A DNA stretch of 64,000 bases, from the NCBI GenBank assembly GCA_002375985.1, contig DFNH01000024.1, positions 1 through 64,000 on the forward strand. Reading direction: 5' to 3'. Position numbers and translations under genes: made by a program. The notes under the pieces are model-generated. The model saw only the letters and a list, made by a program, of their open reading frames with translations, ran no database searches and was not told where the DNA came from. This stretch comes from Firmicutes bacterium UBA3572. GTDB taxonomy: Bacteria; Bacillota; Desulfotomaculia; Desulfotomaculales; Desulforudaceae. This document shows, in pieces, positions 43,338-52,469 of this stretch (its first letter is position 1; each line of letters starts with the position of its first letter).

Positions 43338-43799
43338 CTACTCAAGCCCGGGAAAACCTTGCTGGCGCAGGGCTTCGTAAAGCAAGATGGCCACCGCGTT
43401 GGACAGGTTCAGCGACCGGGCCGCGGGGCGCTTGGGCAGGCGTACACAGGTCTCGGCGTTGGCCTCCAGCAGCGCGTCGGGCAAGCCGGCGGTCTCCTTA
43501 CCAAAAACGAGAAAGGAACCGGGCGGATAGTGGAAATCGGTGTAGCGGCGGCCGCGGCGGGCGGTGGCGAAGAAGAAAAGGTCTTCGGGATAGCGCCGCC
43601 GCAGGTCGTCGAAGCTCTGGTGCTGGTGCACCTCCACCAGGTGCCAGTAATCCAGCCCGGCGCGCTTGAGGTAGCGGTCGGAAAGCGAGAAACCCAAGGG
43701 GTGCACCAGGTGCAGTGTCGCCCCCGTGGCCGCGCAGGTGCGGGCGATGTTGCCGGTATTCTGGGGAATTTCCGGCTCCACCAAGACCACGTGGAACAT
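43338..43799 (-). CDS. trmL: tRNA (cytidine/uridine-34-2'-O)-methyltransferase
   Basis: This 153-residue SPOUT methyltransferase matches TrmL/YibK in size and motifs: VLVEPEIPQNTGNIARTCAA, HLVHPLGFSLSDRYLKRAGL, LVFGKETAGLPDALLE and VRLPKRPAARSLNLSNAVAI (knot region). It methylates the wobble base of tRNA-Leu isoacceptors. One of these, tRNA-Leu(CAA), is encoded at 31021. Confidence 0.95.
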   Translation of the reverse strand: MFHVVLVEPEIPQNTGNIARTCAATGATLHLVHPLGFSLSDRYLKRAGLDYWHLVEVHQHQSFDDLRRRYPEDLFFFATARRGRRYTDFHYPPGSFLVFGKETAGLPDALLEANAETCVRLPKRPAARSLNLSNAVAILLYEALRQQGFPGLE

Positions 43800-43803
43800 G
43801 CGG

Positions 43804-44226
43804 CTAGGCCCCCAGCAAGCGGCGGTGCTCGATCATCATACACCGATCCATAATCATGGTGATCCCGTGTTCCTGGGCCAGGGCGGCGGCCTCGGGACTG
43901 ATCACCCCGAGCGGCAGCCAGATCGCCCGGGGCTTTAGCGCCAGCGCCGCTTCGACAAAGGGCAGTACCTGGTCCGCCCGCCGGAAGATGTACACCACGT
44001 CCACCGGCTCGGGGATTTCTGCCAGGCGCGCGTAGACCTTTTCCCCAAGGATCTCCCTGGCTTTTGGGTGCACCGGAATGATCTTGTATCCCTGCGCCTT
44101 AAGGTAGGCGGCTACCCGGTGACTGTCCCGGTCCGGCTTGGGCGACAAGCCGACCACGGCCACCGTCCGGCACGTCTCCAGCAGAGCGCGCATCTCCCGG
44201 TCGTCGGGGTGGTCAAACACAGCCAT
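43804..44226 (-). CDS. CoA-binding domain protein (YccU/YneT family)
   Basis: This 140-residue Rossmann protein has TVAVVGLSPKPDRDSHRVAA, GYKIIPVHPKAREILGEKVY, VDVVYIFRRADQVLPFVEAA and AIWLPLGVISPEAAALAQEHG, with DRCMMIEH at the end. Family members bind CoA; their cellular role is unknown. It is 4 bp upstream of trmL on the same strand. Confidence 0.9.
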   Translation of the reverse strand: MAVFDHPDDREMRALLETCRTVAVVGLSPKPDRDSHRVAAYLKAQGYKIIPVHPKAREILGEKVYARLAEIPEPVDVVYIFRRADQVLPFVEAALALKPRAIWLPLGVISPEAAALAQEHGITMIMDRCMMIEHRRLLGA

Positions 44227-44695
44227 TCATTTCTCCTCCTGTCTTGAAATCAGACCGTAGGTTTGTGCTTGGCACCGATTAACAAGGAAAATTTTCGCAG
44301 AAAAGGACACGTCCCCCGTTTTTCTGCCTACCGCTTCCTTAAATGATAATCCGCCGCACCGGGACCGGCAAGTCCCGGCGAAAGTGCCATTTCCCCGCGT
44401 AGCCGGCATCCCGAAAACAAGCACCGTTTTATAGGTTATAAGGTCCACGAATGTTCCGCACACGCAAACACCGGTCGAGGTTAACGCACGTTCGGCACCG
44501 CCCCATAAGGTGCGCACGGCAAGCCGGCGCCCTCCCAGTTCTGCAAAATAGTTGTTAAATAAACCCCTCCGGAGCGGGAATACTAAAAAAGCGTTTTTAC
44601 GGCATTATTTCTACGGCAGTTTTCATTGGCATTATTCTTTAGTCTTTACTACAGATGAGCAATATTTTCAGCATCGTGGCAGAGGGGGAAAGCGT
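44227..44695. other. Intergenic region with a palindrome, no gene recognised
   Basis: This 469-bp stretch separates divergent genes. It holds a palindrome at 44297-44327 with arms GCAGAAAA and TTTTTCTGC around GGACACGTCC, distantly like the dispersed repeat arms. A hairpin CGGGAC-CGGCAA-GTCCCG is also present near 44360. Short open frames here lack ribosome sites and homology. I considered a riboswitch but could not match any class. Confidence 0.5.
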
Positions 44696-45427
44696 ATGAC
44701 TGCGCTGATCTGGGCCATTATCGCTTTCGTGGTGGCCCTGGCCGTGGGTGTTTTTTTATGGCGGCGCCTCAGTACCGGTAAACCGGTGAAGACCGAGACG
44801 CCTCCGGAACAGAAGGAATTTACGTTTGAACTGGCCCGGGAAATGTTCGCCCCGGAGCACGACCTGCCTCCGGGCACACCGGCCATGGACCTGCCGCACC
44901 GGTACGGGCAGGACCGGCTGGTATTGATGGCCCGGGATCCATACTGGCTTTATGCTTATTGGGAAATCTCGGCCGCGCGGCAAGAGGATTTTAAGGAGCA
45001 GTACGGACCGGAGGCATGGCACGCCTCCAGGCCCGTGCTCCGCCTTTACGATGTCACCGGCGTACCCGAATTCAATGGCGGCAATGCGCTCAGCTACGTA
45101 GATATCCCGGTAAACGAAGAGTCGGACAGCTGGCACATCGAGGTCGGGGAACCGGACCGCGCTTTCTGCGTCGACCTGGGCCGCGTGCTGCCCAGCGGTG
45201 AATTCGTGACCCTGCTCCGCTCCAATGTCGCCCATACGCCGCGGGCCACCCTCTCTGACCGCCTGGACGAGGAATGGATGTGGATCGAAGGCGTGTATCG
45301 CACGCTGACCAGACTGCAAACCGGCGTCAGCTCGCCCCTTTTCATCGCCGAAATGCGGGAGCGCCTGGGCGTTGCGCCCCTGGGCATCAGTTCGACCGCG
45401 CTTCTGGAGAGGGGGAATGACCGGTAA
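44696..45427 (+). CDS. Membrane-anchored DUF4912 protein
   Basis: This protein has 243 residues from ATG 44696 (GAGGGGGAAA upstream). One N-terminal membrane helix (LIWAIIAFVVALAVGVFLW) is followed by a DUF4912 domain (LVLMARDPYWLYAYWEISAA, RPVLRLYDVTG, SDSWHIEVGEPDRAFCVDLG). DUF4912 proteins commonly sit beside GH57 enzymes and glycosyltransferases, as here: the next gene starts within this stop codon (TAATG). A carbohydrate-binding role is inferred. Confidence 0.85.
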   Translation: MTALIWAIIAFVVALAVGVFLWRRLSTGKPVKTETPPEQKEFTFELAREMFAPEHDLPPGTPAMDLPHRYGQDRLVLMARDPYWLYAYWEISAARQEDFKEQYGPEAWHASRPVLRLYDVTGVPEFNGGNALSYVDIPVNEESDSWHIEVGEPDRAFCVDLGRVLPSGEFVTLLRSNVAHTPRATLSDRLDEEWMWIEGVYRTLTRLQTGVSSPLFIAEMRERLGVAPLGISSTALLERGNDR

Positions 45428-47010
45428 TGGCCAAAGGATACCTGGCGCTGGTCCTGCACGCACACCTGCCCTACGTGCGCCACCCGGAACACGGTTACTC
45501 CCTGGAGGAAAAGTGGCTGTACGAGGCCATCACCGAAACCTACATTCCTCTGATTTGGATGCTGGAAAGCCTGCTGGACGACAACGTGCCTTTCCGGCTG
45601 ACGTTGTCCCTCTCGCCAACCCTCATCGCCATGCTGCAGGACGATTTTCTGCAAAACCGTTATCTGGCACATTTGGATAAGATGATCGATCTGGGGGCGC
45701 GGGAGGTGCACCGCACCCGGGGTACGCCCTTCCACGACACCGCCCGGATGTATAACGACCGCCTGCACGGCGCCCGGGACACCTTCGCCCGCCGCTACGG
45801 CAAGAACCTGGTCCGGGCCTTCAAGGGCTTTTTGGACTCCGGGCGGGTGGAGGTCATCACCACGGCGGCCACCCACGGCTACCTGCCCCTGCTGATGATC
45901 CACCGCGAGGCGGTACGCGCCCAGGTCGCGACCGGCATCCAGACTTACCGGCGCGCTTTCGGCCGCGACCCGGCGGGGCTTTGGCTGCCGGAGTGCAGTT
46001 ACACGCCCGGCCTGGACGAGATCCTGAAGGAATTCGGCCTGCGCTACTTCTTCCTGGACAGCCACGGTTTGCTGTTTGCTTCCCACCGGCCCCGCTTCGG
46101 CATCTTTGCGCCGGTCTACTGCCCCTCGGGGGTAGCCGCTTTCGGCCGCGACCTGGAATCGTCCAAGCAGGTCTGGAGCGCACAGGAAGGCTACCCGGGG
46201 GACCATAACTACCGCGAATACTACCGGGACATCGGCTTTGACCTGGATTACGACTATATCAAACCGTATATCCACCCCGACGGTATACGAGTCAACACCG
46301 GGTTCAAATACTACCGGATCACCGGCAAGGGACAGCACAAGGAACCCTACGTGCCGGAATGGGCGCGGGCCACCGCGGAGGCGCACGCCGGAAACTTTAT
46401 GTTCAACCGGGAACACCAGGTCCACTACCTTTCCCGGATCATGGACCGGCCACCCATCATCGTGGCCCCTTACGACGCCGAACTCTTTGGCCACTGGTGG
46501 TTCGAAGGCCCGCACTGGCTGGAAACGCTCATGCGGCGGATCGCTTACGACCAGCACACCCTGGAACCGATCACCCCGTCAGAGTACTTGCGGCGGTTTC
46601 CCTGCAACCAGTTGGCCACTCCTTGTGCGTCAAGCTGGGGCGACAAAGGATACCACGAAGTCTGGTTGAACCAAGCCAACGACTGGATTTACCGGCACCT
46701 ACACTGGGCGGCCGAACGGATGATCGAGTTGGCCCGGGAACACCCCAGGGCCGAGGGACTCCGGCGCCGCGCCCTGAACCAGGCCGCCAGGGAGCTATTG
46801 TTGGCCCAGGCCAGCGACTGGGCGTTCATCATGGCAACGAACACCATGGTGGCGTACGCCGCGCGCCGCACGAAAAACCACCTGCTGAACTTCAAGGGAC
46901 TGTGGCATCAACTCCGGGAAAACCGCCTTGAACCGGGCTGGCTGGCGGAACTGGAAGACCGCAACAATCCCTTTCCCGACCTGGAATACACCGTTTACGC
47001 CCAACGATAA
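45427..47010 (+). CDS. GH57 family 1,4-alpha-glucan branching enzyme-like protein
   Basis: This 527-residue protein has the GH57 motifs HAHLPYVRHPE (residues 11-21), a conserved HGYLPLL, GLWLPECSYTPG with the nucleophile Glu189, and APYDAELFGHWWFEG with Asp350 as acid/base. A C-terminal helical (DUF1957-like) domain follows. The spacing matches thermophile branching enzymes. It would add alpha-1,6 branches to a glucan made by the GT4 enzyme at 58395. It overlaps the DUF4912 gene by 1 base. Confidence 0.9.
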   Translation: MAKGYLALVLHAHLPYVRHPEHGYSLEEKWLYEAITETYIPLIWMLESLLDDNVPFRLTLSLSPTLIAMLQDDFLQNRYLAHLDKMIDLGAREVHRTRGTPFHDTARMYNDRLHGARDTFARRYGKNLVRAFKGFLDSGRVEVITTAATHGYLPLLMIHREAVRAQVATGIQTYRRAFGRDPAGLWLPECSYTPGLDEILKEFGLRYFFLDSHGLLFASHRPRFGIFAPVYCPSGVAAFGRDLESSKQVWSAQEGYPGDHNYREYYRDIGFDLDYDYIKPYIHPDGIRVNTGFKYYRITGKGQHKEPYVPEWARATAEAHAGNFMFNREHQVHYLSRIMDRPPIIVAPYDAELFGHWWFEGPHWLETLMRRIAYDQHTLEPITPSEYLRRFPCNQLATPCASSWGDKGYHEVWLNQANDWIYRHLHWAAERMIELAREHPRAEGLRRRALNQAARELLLAQASDWAFIMATNTMVAYAARRTKNHLLNFKGLWHQLRENRLEPGWLAELEDRNNPFPDLEYTVYAQR

Positions 47011-47033
47011 TCCGGGGGCACGCCCCCGGATTA
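47008..47033. terminator. Hairpin between convergent GH57 and phosphomannomutase genes
   Basis: TAATCCGGGGG and CCCCCGGATTA pair perfectly around a 4-base loop. It lies right at the GH57 stop and could end transcription from both sides, although no long T run follows. Confidence 0.65.
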
Positions 47034-47054
47034 ATTCGTTGGGTTCGCCCGGAT

Positions 47055-48869
47055 TTATTCGCTGCTGTTTATGATGTGGTGGATTTTATCCGCGTACATC
47101 TGGGTCAGCTCTTCGGCGATTTCCATGGAGGCCCCTTCACCGAACACGCGGCACACGGGTTTATCCGGATCGGGCAGCACCAGCGCCCAGCCCTGCTGGT
47201 GAATGACTTTAACCCCGTCGGTCAGTTCCAACTCCCGGGGACGTTCGTTTTCGATCAGCTTGCGGATGACCCGCCCCTTAGCCTGCCAGGAAACCGGGAT
47301 TTCCTTTTTGGCCAGGTACATGTCGGGAATTTCGTCCACGAGCCGTGAGAGCGTGGTCTTTTCCTCGGCCAACAAACTGAGGATACGCAACAGGGCCGCC
47401 AAGGCGTCAAACCGGAGGAAAAACTGGGAAACATCCTGTTTTAAGACCGCTTCCACAAACTCCCGCGGCGTCGCCTTGGCCCGCACTACCCGCCCCCGGT
47501 AACGCGCGGCTAAGGCCTCCACCGCCTGGGAGGTGTTCACCGGCACGATCACCGGACCGCCCCGCGTCTTGAAGGTGTACAGCGCGATCAGCGCCGTCAG
47601 CAGGTCGTCCTGGATGATCCGGCCCCGGTCGTCGATGAGGATCAGGTGCTCGCCGTTGGCGTCCAGGATCGCACCGCCGTCGGCCTGGCGTTCGACGACG
47701 GTCCGGGCCAAGAGCGGCAGTTCGCGCTGGTAGTCGTGCCAGTTACGCGGCTGGGTACTCCCCGGCCGTGCGGCGCCCACTTTCTCCACCCGCAGTTCAA
47801 GCTCGCGGGTCAAAGAGGATACGATTTCTGCCGGGCCCGCTTCGTCGTAGGCCAGCAAGAAGCGAAAACCGGCCTCCCGCACGCGGTCGCGGTTAACCTG
47901 CCGCAGCAGGTGGGCCAGATAGGCCTCCCCGATGGCGGACACCGACCGGGCCTCCGAAACGCGTCCGGGATGTGCGCGGGCGAAGTCCTCGCGGGCCAGC
48001 AGGTTTTCGATTTTTCGCTCCCGGGCACGGGAGATATTGCCGCCATCCTGATTGGTAAAAACCAGTGTGGCCTTGCCGCCCTCCCGGGTGGAGAACTGCA
48101 CGTGTACCCCACCCGCGCATCCCAGGAAGCGCACGGCGAAACGGTGCATGGGCAAAGTGCCCCGGCCCAGCAGGAATACTCTCGCCCCCGCGCTCTGCAG
48201 GCCGCTGACTACCGCCTGCGCGAGCATGCCGGTCGCCGGAAAGGGATCACTGGAAACGGCCACCGGACCGTCGCTTACGGTCGAACCGAACACACAAGCC
48301 ACCCGGGCAGCGAATTCGGGCGTCAGTTCCACGTTGACCAGCCCGGTGACCCCTTCGGCACCGAACACCGTCTTGCGCGTCCGCGTACCCCAGACCAGGC
48401 TTTCCGAAACCGTAGTGCCCATCTCCACCAGCTTGTGCGGCCAAAGCTTGACCTCCGGTTTCAGGGTGCCCCGTTCCCGAATCACCGAATCACTGCCCAC
48501 CACGGCGCCTTCGTAGACCCCGGCGTGGGCCTGGACCTGCACCCGGCTGCACAATACCGCCCCCCGCAGGGCGGCGTGCCGGCCCACAAACACCCGGTCC
48601 CAGAGCACGCTCCGCTTCACCGAAGCACCGGCCTGCACCAAACAACCGGCGCCGATCACGGTGAAAGGTGCGAGGGTCGCGCCCCGGTCAATCTGACTGT
48701 GGTCACCGATGAGGACCGGTCCCTGGACCGAAGCGTCCGGATCCAAAGCAACGTTCTCGCCCACCCGGACCTGGGGTTGGATCTCGCGGCCGGGAATGGT
48801 CAGCTTCACCTTGCCGTCCAGGGCGTCGCACTGCGCCTGGAGATACTGCTGAAGGTTGCCGATGTCGCA
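47055..48869 (-). pseudogene. C-terminal part of a split mannose-1-phosphate guanylyltransferase / phosphomannomutase
   Basis: This part runs from the 11-bp att core (48869) to the stop at 47055. It begins CDIGNLQQYLQAQCDALDGK, the tail of the nucleotidyltransferase domain. A left-handed beta-helix (VLIGDHSQIDRGATLAPFTV, repeated hexads) and a phosphomannomutase-like domain (~SSDPFPATGML, ILDANGEHLILIDDRGR) follow. The nucleotidyltransferase catalytic half is at 57713-58358 across the integrated element. No standard start lies before GTG 48809 (MKLTIPGREI), so in the integrated state only a fragment lacking the transferase could be made. The equivalent active-site Ser of phosphomannomutases is not clear here. 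Joining at the core gives 215 + 604 = 819 residues in frame. Confidence 0.9.
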
Positions 48870-48886
48870 ATCAGATGTAGCAACAC
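48859..48886. other. attL: left recombination site of the element
   Basis: The shared core CCGATGTCGCA (48859-48869) is followed inward by the arm CGCAATCAGATGTAGCAACA (from 48866). That arm is the near-complement of the one at the right end (57677-57697). Core plus flanking inverted arms is the expected layout for a large serine recombinase site. Confidence 0.85.
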
Positions 48887-48894
48887 CCGAAAGT

Positions 48895-50373
48895 CTAGAT
48901 TTTACCCGGCTTTTCCGCCTCGTCCGCCGCGCCCAGGTTGGCCACCAGAGTCGCCTCCACGTCCCGGCCCCGGCCCCTGACGATCACCTGCCGCACCAGA
49001 ACGCGCACCAGGGCCTTTTTCTCGTTGAAGCCCAGCGTGTCGAGCTCCTTCAGCCATCTCTTCGCCTGGCCCAGCATCTCCCGCGCGCCCTTCTCGGATG
49101 CCCGGGCCGCCGCAAGCTCCCTTTCCAGCTCCTTCTTCCGGGCTAGCAGCGCCCTCTCCCGCGCCCTGGCGTCCTTCAGGGCCGCCGCCGTCCCCTCGTC
49201 CAGGTCCAGCAAACCCCCGGCCAGAGCGCGCCGGATGTTGTCCACGCCCTTCCTCGCGGCCGCCAGGTGCTCCCTCACACGCGCGAGATCGCGGGCCAGT
49301 TCGTCCACCCGCCCCCCGTCGCGCAGCTCCCTGGCGAACGCCGCCGGGTCGTCGAGCCACGCCGTCACCCGCTCCCAGGCCGCGGCCTCCAAAGTATCTG
49401 CGTCCACGTACTTCACGGGCCTGCACCCCTGCGCCAGTCTCCCGGCCTGGGTGCGGACGCAGGTGTAGGACCGCCCGCGGCCTCCTTTCCGGCCGCGCCG
49501 CACGGCCCCGTGCATGGTACAGCCGCAGTCCGCGCAGGTGACCAGGCCCGACAGGAGGTATTTTTCCCGCGACCAGCCGGACCACAGCCGCCGCGCCTCG
49601 GCCAGCTTTTCCTGGACATTCGTCCAGGTTTCGGGCTCAACCAGCGCCGGAACCGGGACGGGTATCACCTCGCCGCCCTGGCGGTAAAGAAACGTCCCCG
49701 CGTAAACGGGATTCCGGAGCATCCCCCGCACCGTGGCGCGGTTCCAGGGACGACCGCCGCGCGTGGGCACGCCTAGAGCTGTCAACCGGGCCGCGACGCC
49801 GTTCACGCCCAGGTCTTCCCTCAGAAAAAGGTCGAAAGCCAGCCGCACCGCTTCGGCCTCGGCGGGCTCGGCCACAAGCCTGCCGCTCTCCAGGCGGTAG
49901 CCGTAGGGCACCGCGCCGATAGGCATCATACCGCTTCTGGCCTTCTGCCGTTTGCCCGACAGGGTGCGCTCCTTGATCTTCTCCCGCTCGTACTCCGCTA
50001 TCGCGCCCCGCAGGGCGTAAAACAAGCGGCCGTCCGGCGTGTTCTGCCAGTCGAAGTTGACAAACTCCAGCCGCACGCCCGCCCTCTCAAACTCTTCCGT
50101 GAGGAGCATCTGGTGGGCCAGCTTCCGCGACAGCCGGTCGGGGTCGAGGCACACCACCAGGTCCACCACACCCGCGCGGCACGCCTCCCGCAGGGCCGCC
50201 AGTCCGGGCCTCTCCAGGGTCGCCCCGGACACGCCCTCGTCAGCGTACTCGGCGACCGTCTGCGCCCCGACCTCAAGCGCCCGCCGGCGGCACGCCTCCC
50301 GCTGCGCATCCAGAGAGTAGCCGTGCCGGGCCTGGTCTTCGGTGCTCACCCTGATGTAGGCGGCCGCCCTCAA
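48895..50373 (-). CDS. Large serine recombinase (site-specific integrase of the element)
   Basis: This 492-residue protein has an N-terminal resolvase domain (AAYIRVSTEDQARHGYSLDA; nucleophile Ser10; CLDPDRLSRKLAHQML). A recombinase domain follows (GAVPYGYRLESGRLVAEPAE, RATVRGMLRNPVYAG), then a zinc ribbon with Cys280, Cys283, Cys305 and Cys317, and a C-terminal coiled coil (~355-445). These are the parts of phiC31/SprA/SpoIVCA-type integrases. It should carry out attP x attB integration and, with a directionality factor, excision. Its stop codon is 26 bp from attL. It overlaps a 54-residue upstream gene by 4 bases. Confidence 0.95.
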   Translation of the reverse strand: MRAAAYIRVSTEDQARHGYSLDAQREACRRRALEVGAQTVAEYADEGVSGATLERPGLAALREACRAGVVDLVVCLDPDRLSRKLAHQMLLTEEFERAGVRLEFVNFDWQNTPDGRLFYALRGAIAEYEREKIKERTLSGKRQKARSGMMPIGAVPYGYRLESGRLVAEPAEAEAVRLAFDLFLREDLGVNGVAARLTALGVPTRGGRPWNRATVRGMLRNPVYAGTFLYRQGGEVIPVPVPALVEPETWTNVQEKLAEARRLWSGWSREKYLLSGLVTCADCGCTMHGAVRRGRKGGRGRSYTCVRTQAGRLAQGCRPVKYVDADTLEAAAWERVTAWLDDPAAFARELRDGGRVDELARDLARVREHLAAARKGVDNIRRALAGGLLDLDEGTAAALKDARARERALLARKKELERELAAARASEKGAREMLGQAKRWLKELDTLGFNEKKALVRVLVRQVIVRGRGRDVEATLVANLGAADEAEKPGKI

Positions 50374-50534
50374 CCGGCCTCACCCGCTCCCCGCTCCCGG
50401 CGGCGAAAAAACTCCGCCAGGAGCCGGTAGGCTTCCGGTCTTGCATCCTTTCCGTCCTGTGCCGGCACAACGCGCACTTTCACCGCTCCTTTCACCCCCC
50501 GGTTATCTTGCCCAGGGGCCGGACGTTTTTGCAT
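50370..50534 (-). CDS. Small basic protein coupled to the recombinase (candidate directionality factor)
   Basis: ATG 50534 lies 7 bases after AAGGAG and gives 54 residues; an upstream in-frame ATG at 50570 has a poorer ribosome site. The protein reads MQKRPAPGQDNRGVKGAVKV then RVVPAQDGKDARPEAYRLLA and a basic helix. Its stop overlaps the recombinase start by 4 bases, so the two are co-translated. Small proteins next to serine integrases often control excision (SprB of SPbeta is 58 residues). The role is inferred from size and position only. Confidence 0.55.
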   Translation of the reverse strand: MQKRPAPGQDNRGVKGAVKVRVVPAQDGKDARPEAYRLLAEFFRRRERGAGEAG

Positions 50535-50746
50535 CGCACCGCTCCTTATCTTCGCTTTTTGGCGGGCCATGTCCTGCCCTTAAAAAGCGCAAAGCGCGGG
50601 TCAGCGCCCGCGTCCTCCACCGTGAACCGTGCTGTAGAGTATTTTGGAAAACAATAGGGAAACCGATTCGGTTTCCCACACCCGTGCCCTATTCCACGTA
50701 GGCCAAGCCTTGTTCTTTAATGTCCGCTGCTTCCCCTGTTCATACA

Positions 50747-51178
50747 CTATTCCTTCAAAAGGTGCTGCCCCACAATACGTTGGAATTCCTTATCGTTCAG
50801 AAACTTCGCCGTGATCTCCTCGTTCTGCTCCATCCGGTCGATGAAAAGCCCCTCCAGCGCCTTGAGGAAAACATAACTAAAGTTCTCCAACGTATTGGTC
50901 AGAGCAGCTTGCCGGAGGTCAGAGTCGGCCACCGCATCTTCGCGAATCGAATCGAAGAAGAGCTGATCTCCGGGCTTGAACTCCGTGCCGAACCGCTCGT
51001 TGAGGATGTCGATCCACTTGGAAAGCTCTATCTTCTCACCCCGGGCGGTGCCCGTGCCCACGGACGTGGGGCCGGAGACGCTTTCCGCCTTGCCCGGCTT
51101 CAGTCGGATGGATCCTTCGCTGATCTTCTGGTCAGTATACAGGTTATCTGTTTCGCAAAGGCCAAACTGAGGAAGTTC
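50747..51178 (-). pseudogene. hsdR: C-terminal fragment of a type I restriction enzyme R subunit
   Basis: About 144 codons read LYTDQKISEGSIRLKPGKAE, KIELSKWIDILNERFGTEF, PGDQLFFDSI and TLENFSYVFLKALEGLFIDR, a typical HsdR C-terminus. It begins directly after, and in the same frame as, the stop codon of the isochorismatase-like gene. The first internal start is GTG 51061. The motor and nuclease domains are absent, as are hsdM and hsdS. It is a decayed remnant. Confidence 0.8.
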
Positions 51179-51718
51179 CTATTTTACTATGTTTAAAATT
51201 TCTTTAAATCTTTCCCCCCGGGCTACCCGCAGCAGTTCAAACAACGTCGTCTCCACGCTGGTGATATCAACTCCGTAACCTTTCATCTTCGCCAGCCCGA
51301 TTTCCTTATTTTCCAAAGTGCGCGAGGAAACGGCATCTGCAACGACCTGGACCTCATAACCCCGTTCCCGCAGTCCCACGGCCGTCTGATAGACACAAAT
51401 ATGTGCCTCAATGCCGGCCACCAGTACCTGCCTGCGGTTCAATGCCTCTAGTTTTTTCATAAACTCATCGTTGTCGCAGCAGCTAAAGGTATCTTTGATA
51501 ATGGGCCGGATGCCGGGTAGAAGTTCCTTAACCTTATCAACGGTTGAGCCGAGCCCCCTGGGATACTGTTCAACTAAGAGCACGGGGATCTCCAGCACCT
51601 TTACCCCCCTGATAAGCCGCTGAAGATTGTCGAAGAGCATTTCTTCAGCGTACATGGCACGTGCCAGTTTCTCCTGCACATCAACAACTACCAAGACCGT
51701 ACGCTCCCGGTCCAGCAC
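51179..51718 (-). CDS. Isochorismatase-like cysteine hydrolase
   Basis: This 179-residue protein has the family triad: Asp in VLVVVDVQEKLARAM, Lys in a central segment (RPIIKDTFSCC), and Cys in VLVAGIEAHICVYQTAVGLR. A cis-peptide-type GIEAHI loop is typical. Family members hydrolyse amides or isochorismate; no substrate can be named. It heads the run toward the HsdR fragment and lies 31 bp after the HAD-like gene. Confidence 0.9.
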   Translation of the reverse strand: MLDRERTVLVVVDVQEKLARAMYAEEMLFDNLQRLIRGVKVLEIPVLLVEQYPRGLGSTVDKVKELLPGIRPIIKDTFSCCDNDEFMKKLEALNRRQVLVAGIEAHICVYQTAVGLRERGYEVQVVADAVSSRTLENKEIGLAKMKGYGVDITSVETTLFELLRVARGERFKEILNIVK

Positions 51719-51749
51719 GTATAAACCTCCCCCTCGCTACAGCCGGATA

Positions 51750-52034
51750 TCAAACTTTACAAGCAATGCACTTATGTGAGGCATTGCCGAAAGTATCATT
51801 CCCGGGAATACAAATCGCTCTTGCGCTGGCTTCACTTCCGCCTTCTGCCCCCAGCAGTTCCCCGGCTTTCTGCTCGGGGTATCTGGTGGCGACGGCGAGG
51901 TACCTGCCGTCGGCGTGCAGGTTCCGTACCAATCGCACCATTTCCGGCAACGGCTTCAGCGTGATGTGATCGATCAGGACGCCGCTCAGGTCAAAGCAAA
52001 CCGCCAGCGGTTTTCTCCAGCCATCTGCACTCAC
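51750..52034 (-). CDS. Short HAD-superfamily-like protein
   Basis: A 94-residue protein begins MSADGWRKPLAVCFDLSGVL, resembling HAD motif I (DxSGV in place of DxDGT). A second conserved-looking segment is YLAVATRYPEQKAGELLG (motif II position). HAD hydrolases are usually over 180 residues, so this is truncated or a minimal variant. It overlaps the MazG-like gene by 4 bases. Confidence 0.55.
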   Translation of the reverse strand: MSADGWRKPLAVCFDLSGVLIDHITLKPLPEMVRLVRNLHADGRYLAVATRYPEQKAGELLGAEGGSEASARAICIPGNDTFGNASHKCIACKV

Positions 52035-52378
52035 TCCCCGATTTTGTACCTGCCGCGGTACCGATCGACCGGGTACTTCCGGGCGTTCAATCCGACCTTT
52101 TCGCGCACCGCGTCCGCAAGGTCGATGCCCGCCGCGTTAGCCATCGCCAGGCAGTAGATCACCACGTCCGCCAGTTCGCGTTGAAGTTCCCTTCTCTCCG
52201 CGTCGTCCAGCGGCTCTTCCCCGCCGCGCCACTGGAAGATCTCCATCAACTCGGCAGCCTCGATGGCGATAGACATGGCCAGGTTTTTCGGAGTGTGGAA
52301 ACGCTCCCACTCTCGCTCAGCCACAAACGCGGCGACGAGTTCGCGTAGCTCCTTCAAAGACGTGCTTTCATCCGGCAC
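52031..52378 (-). CDS. MazG-like nucleotide pyrophosphohydrolase
   Basis: GTG 52378 gives 115 residues, the usual length; the upstream part of the open frame is not conserved. SLKELRELVAAFVAEREWER, NLAMSIAIEAAELMEIFQWR and ELADVVIYCLAMANAAGIDL carry the ExxE...ExxD metal motif of the MazG/dCTP pyrophosphatase (RS21-C6) family. It would hydrolyse nucleoside triphosphates, a house-cleaning or anti-phage activity. It is divergent from the DUF488 gene. Confidence 0.88.
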   Translation of the reverse strand: MPDESTSLKELRELVAAFVAEREWERFHTPKNLAMSIAIEAAELMEIFQWRGGEEPLDDAERRELQRELADVVIYCLAMANAAGIDLADAVREKVGLNARKYPVDRYRGRYKIGE

Positions 52379-52469
52379 TTTTACCACCCCGTTTTTTGGC
52401 TTCCCGGGAAGGTTCCGCGCACTGCCCAAACGAAGCTTAAGTTTATCATTCCAACTCGAGGTGAAACAT

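Noticed and set aside
44340..44420. Possible c-di-GMP-type riboswitch (CGGCAAG..., GTAGCCGGC)
   Set aside because: Only short scraps resemble the GEMM aptamer and the order and pairings do not fit.
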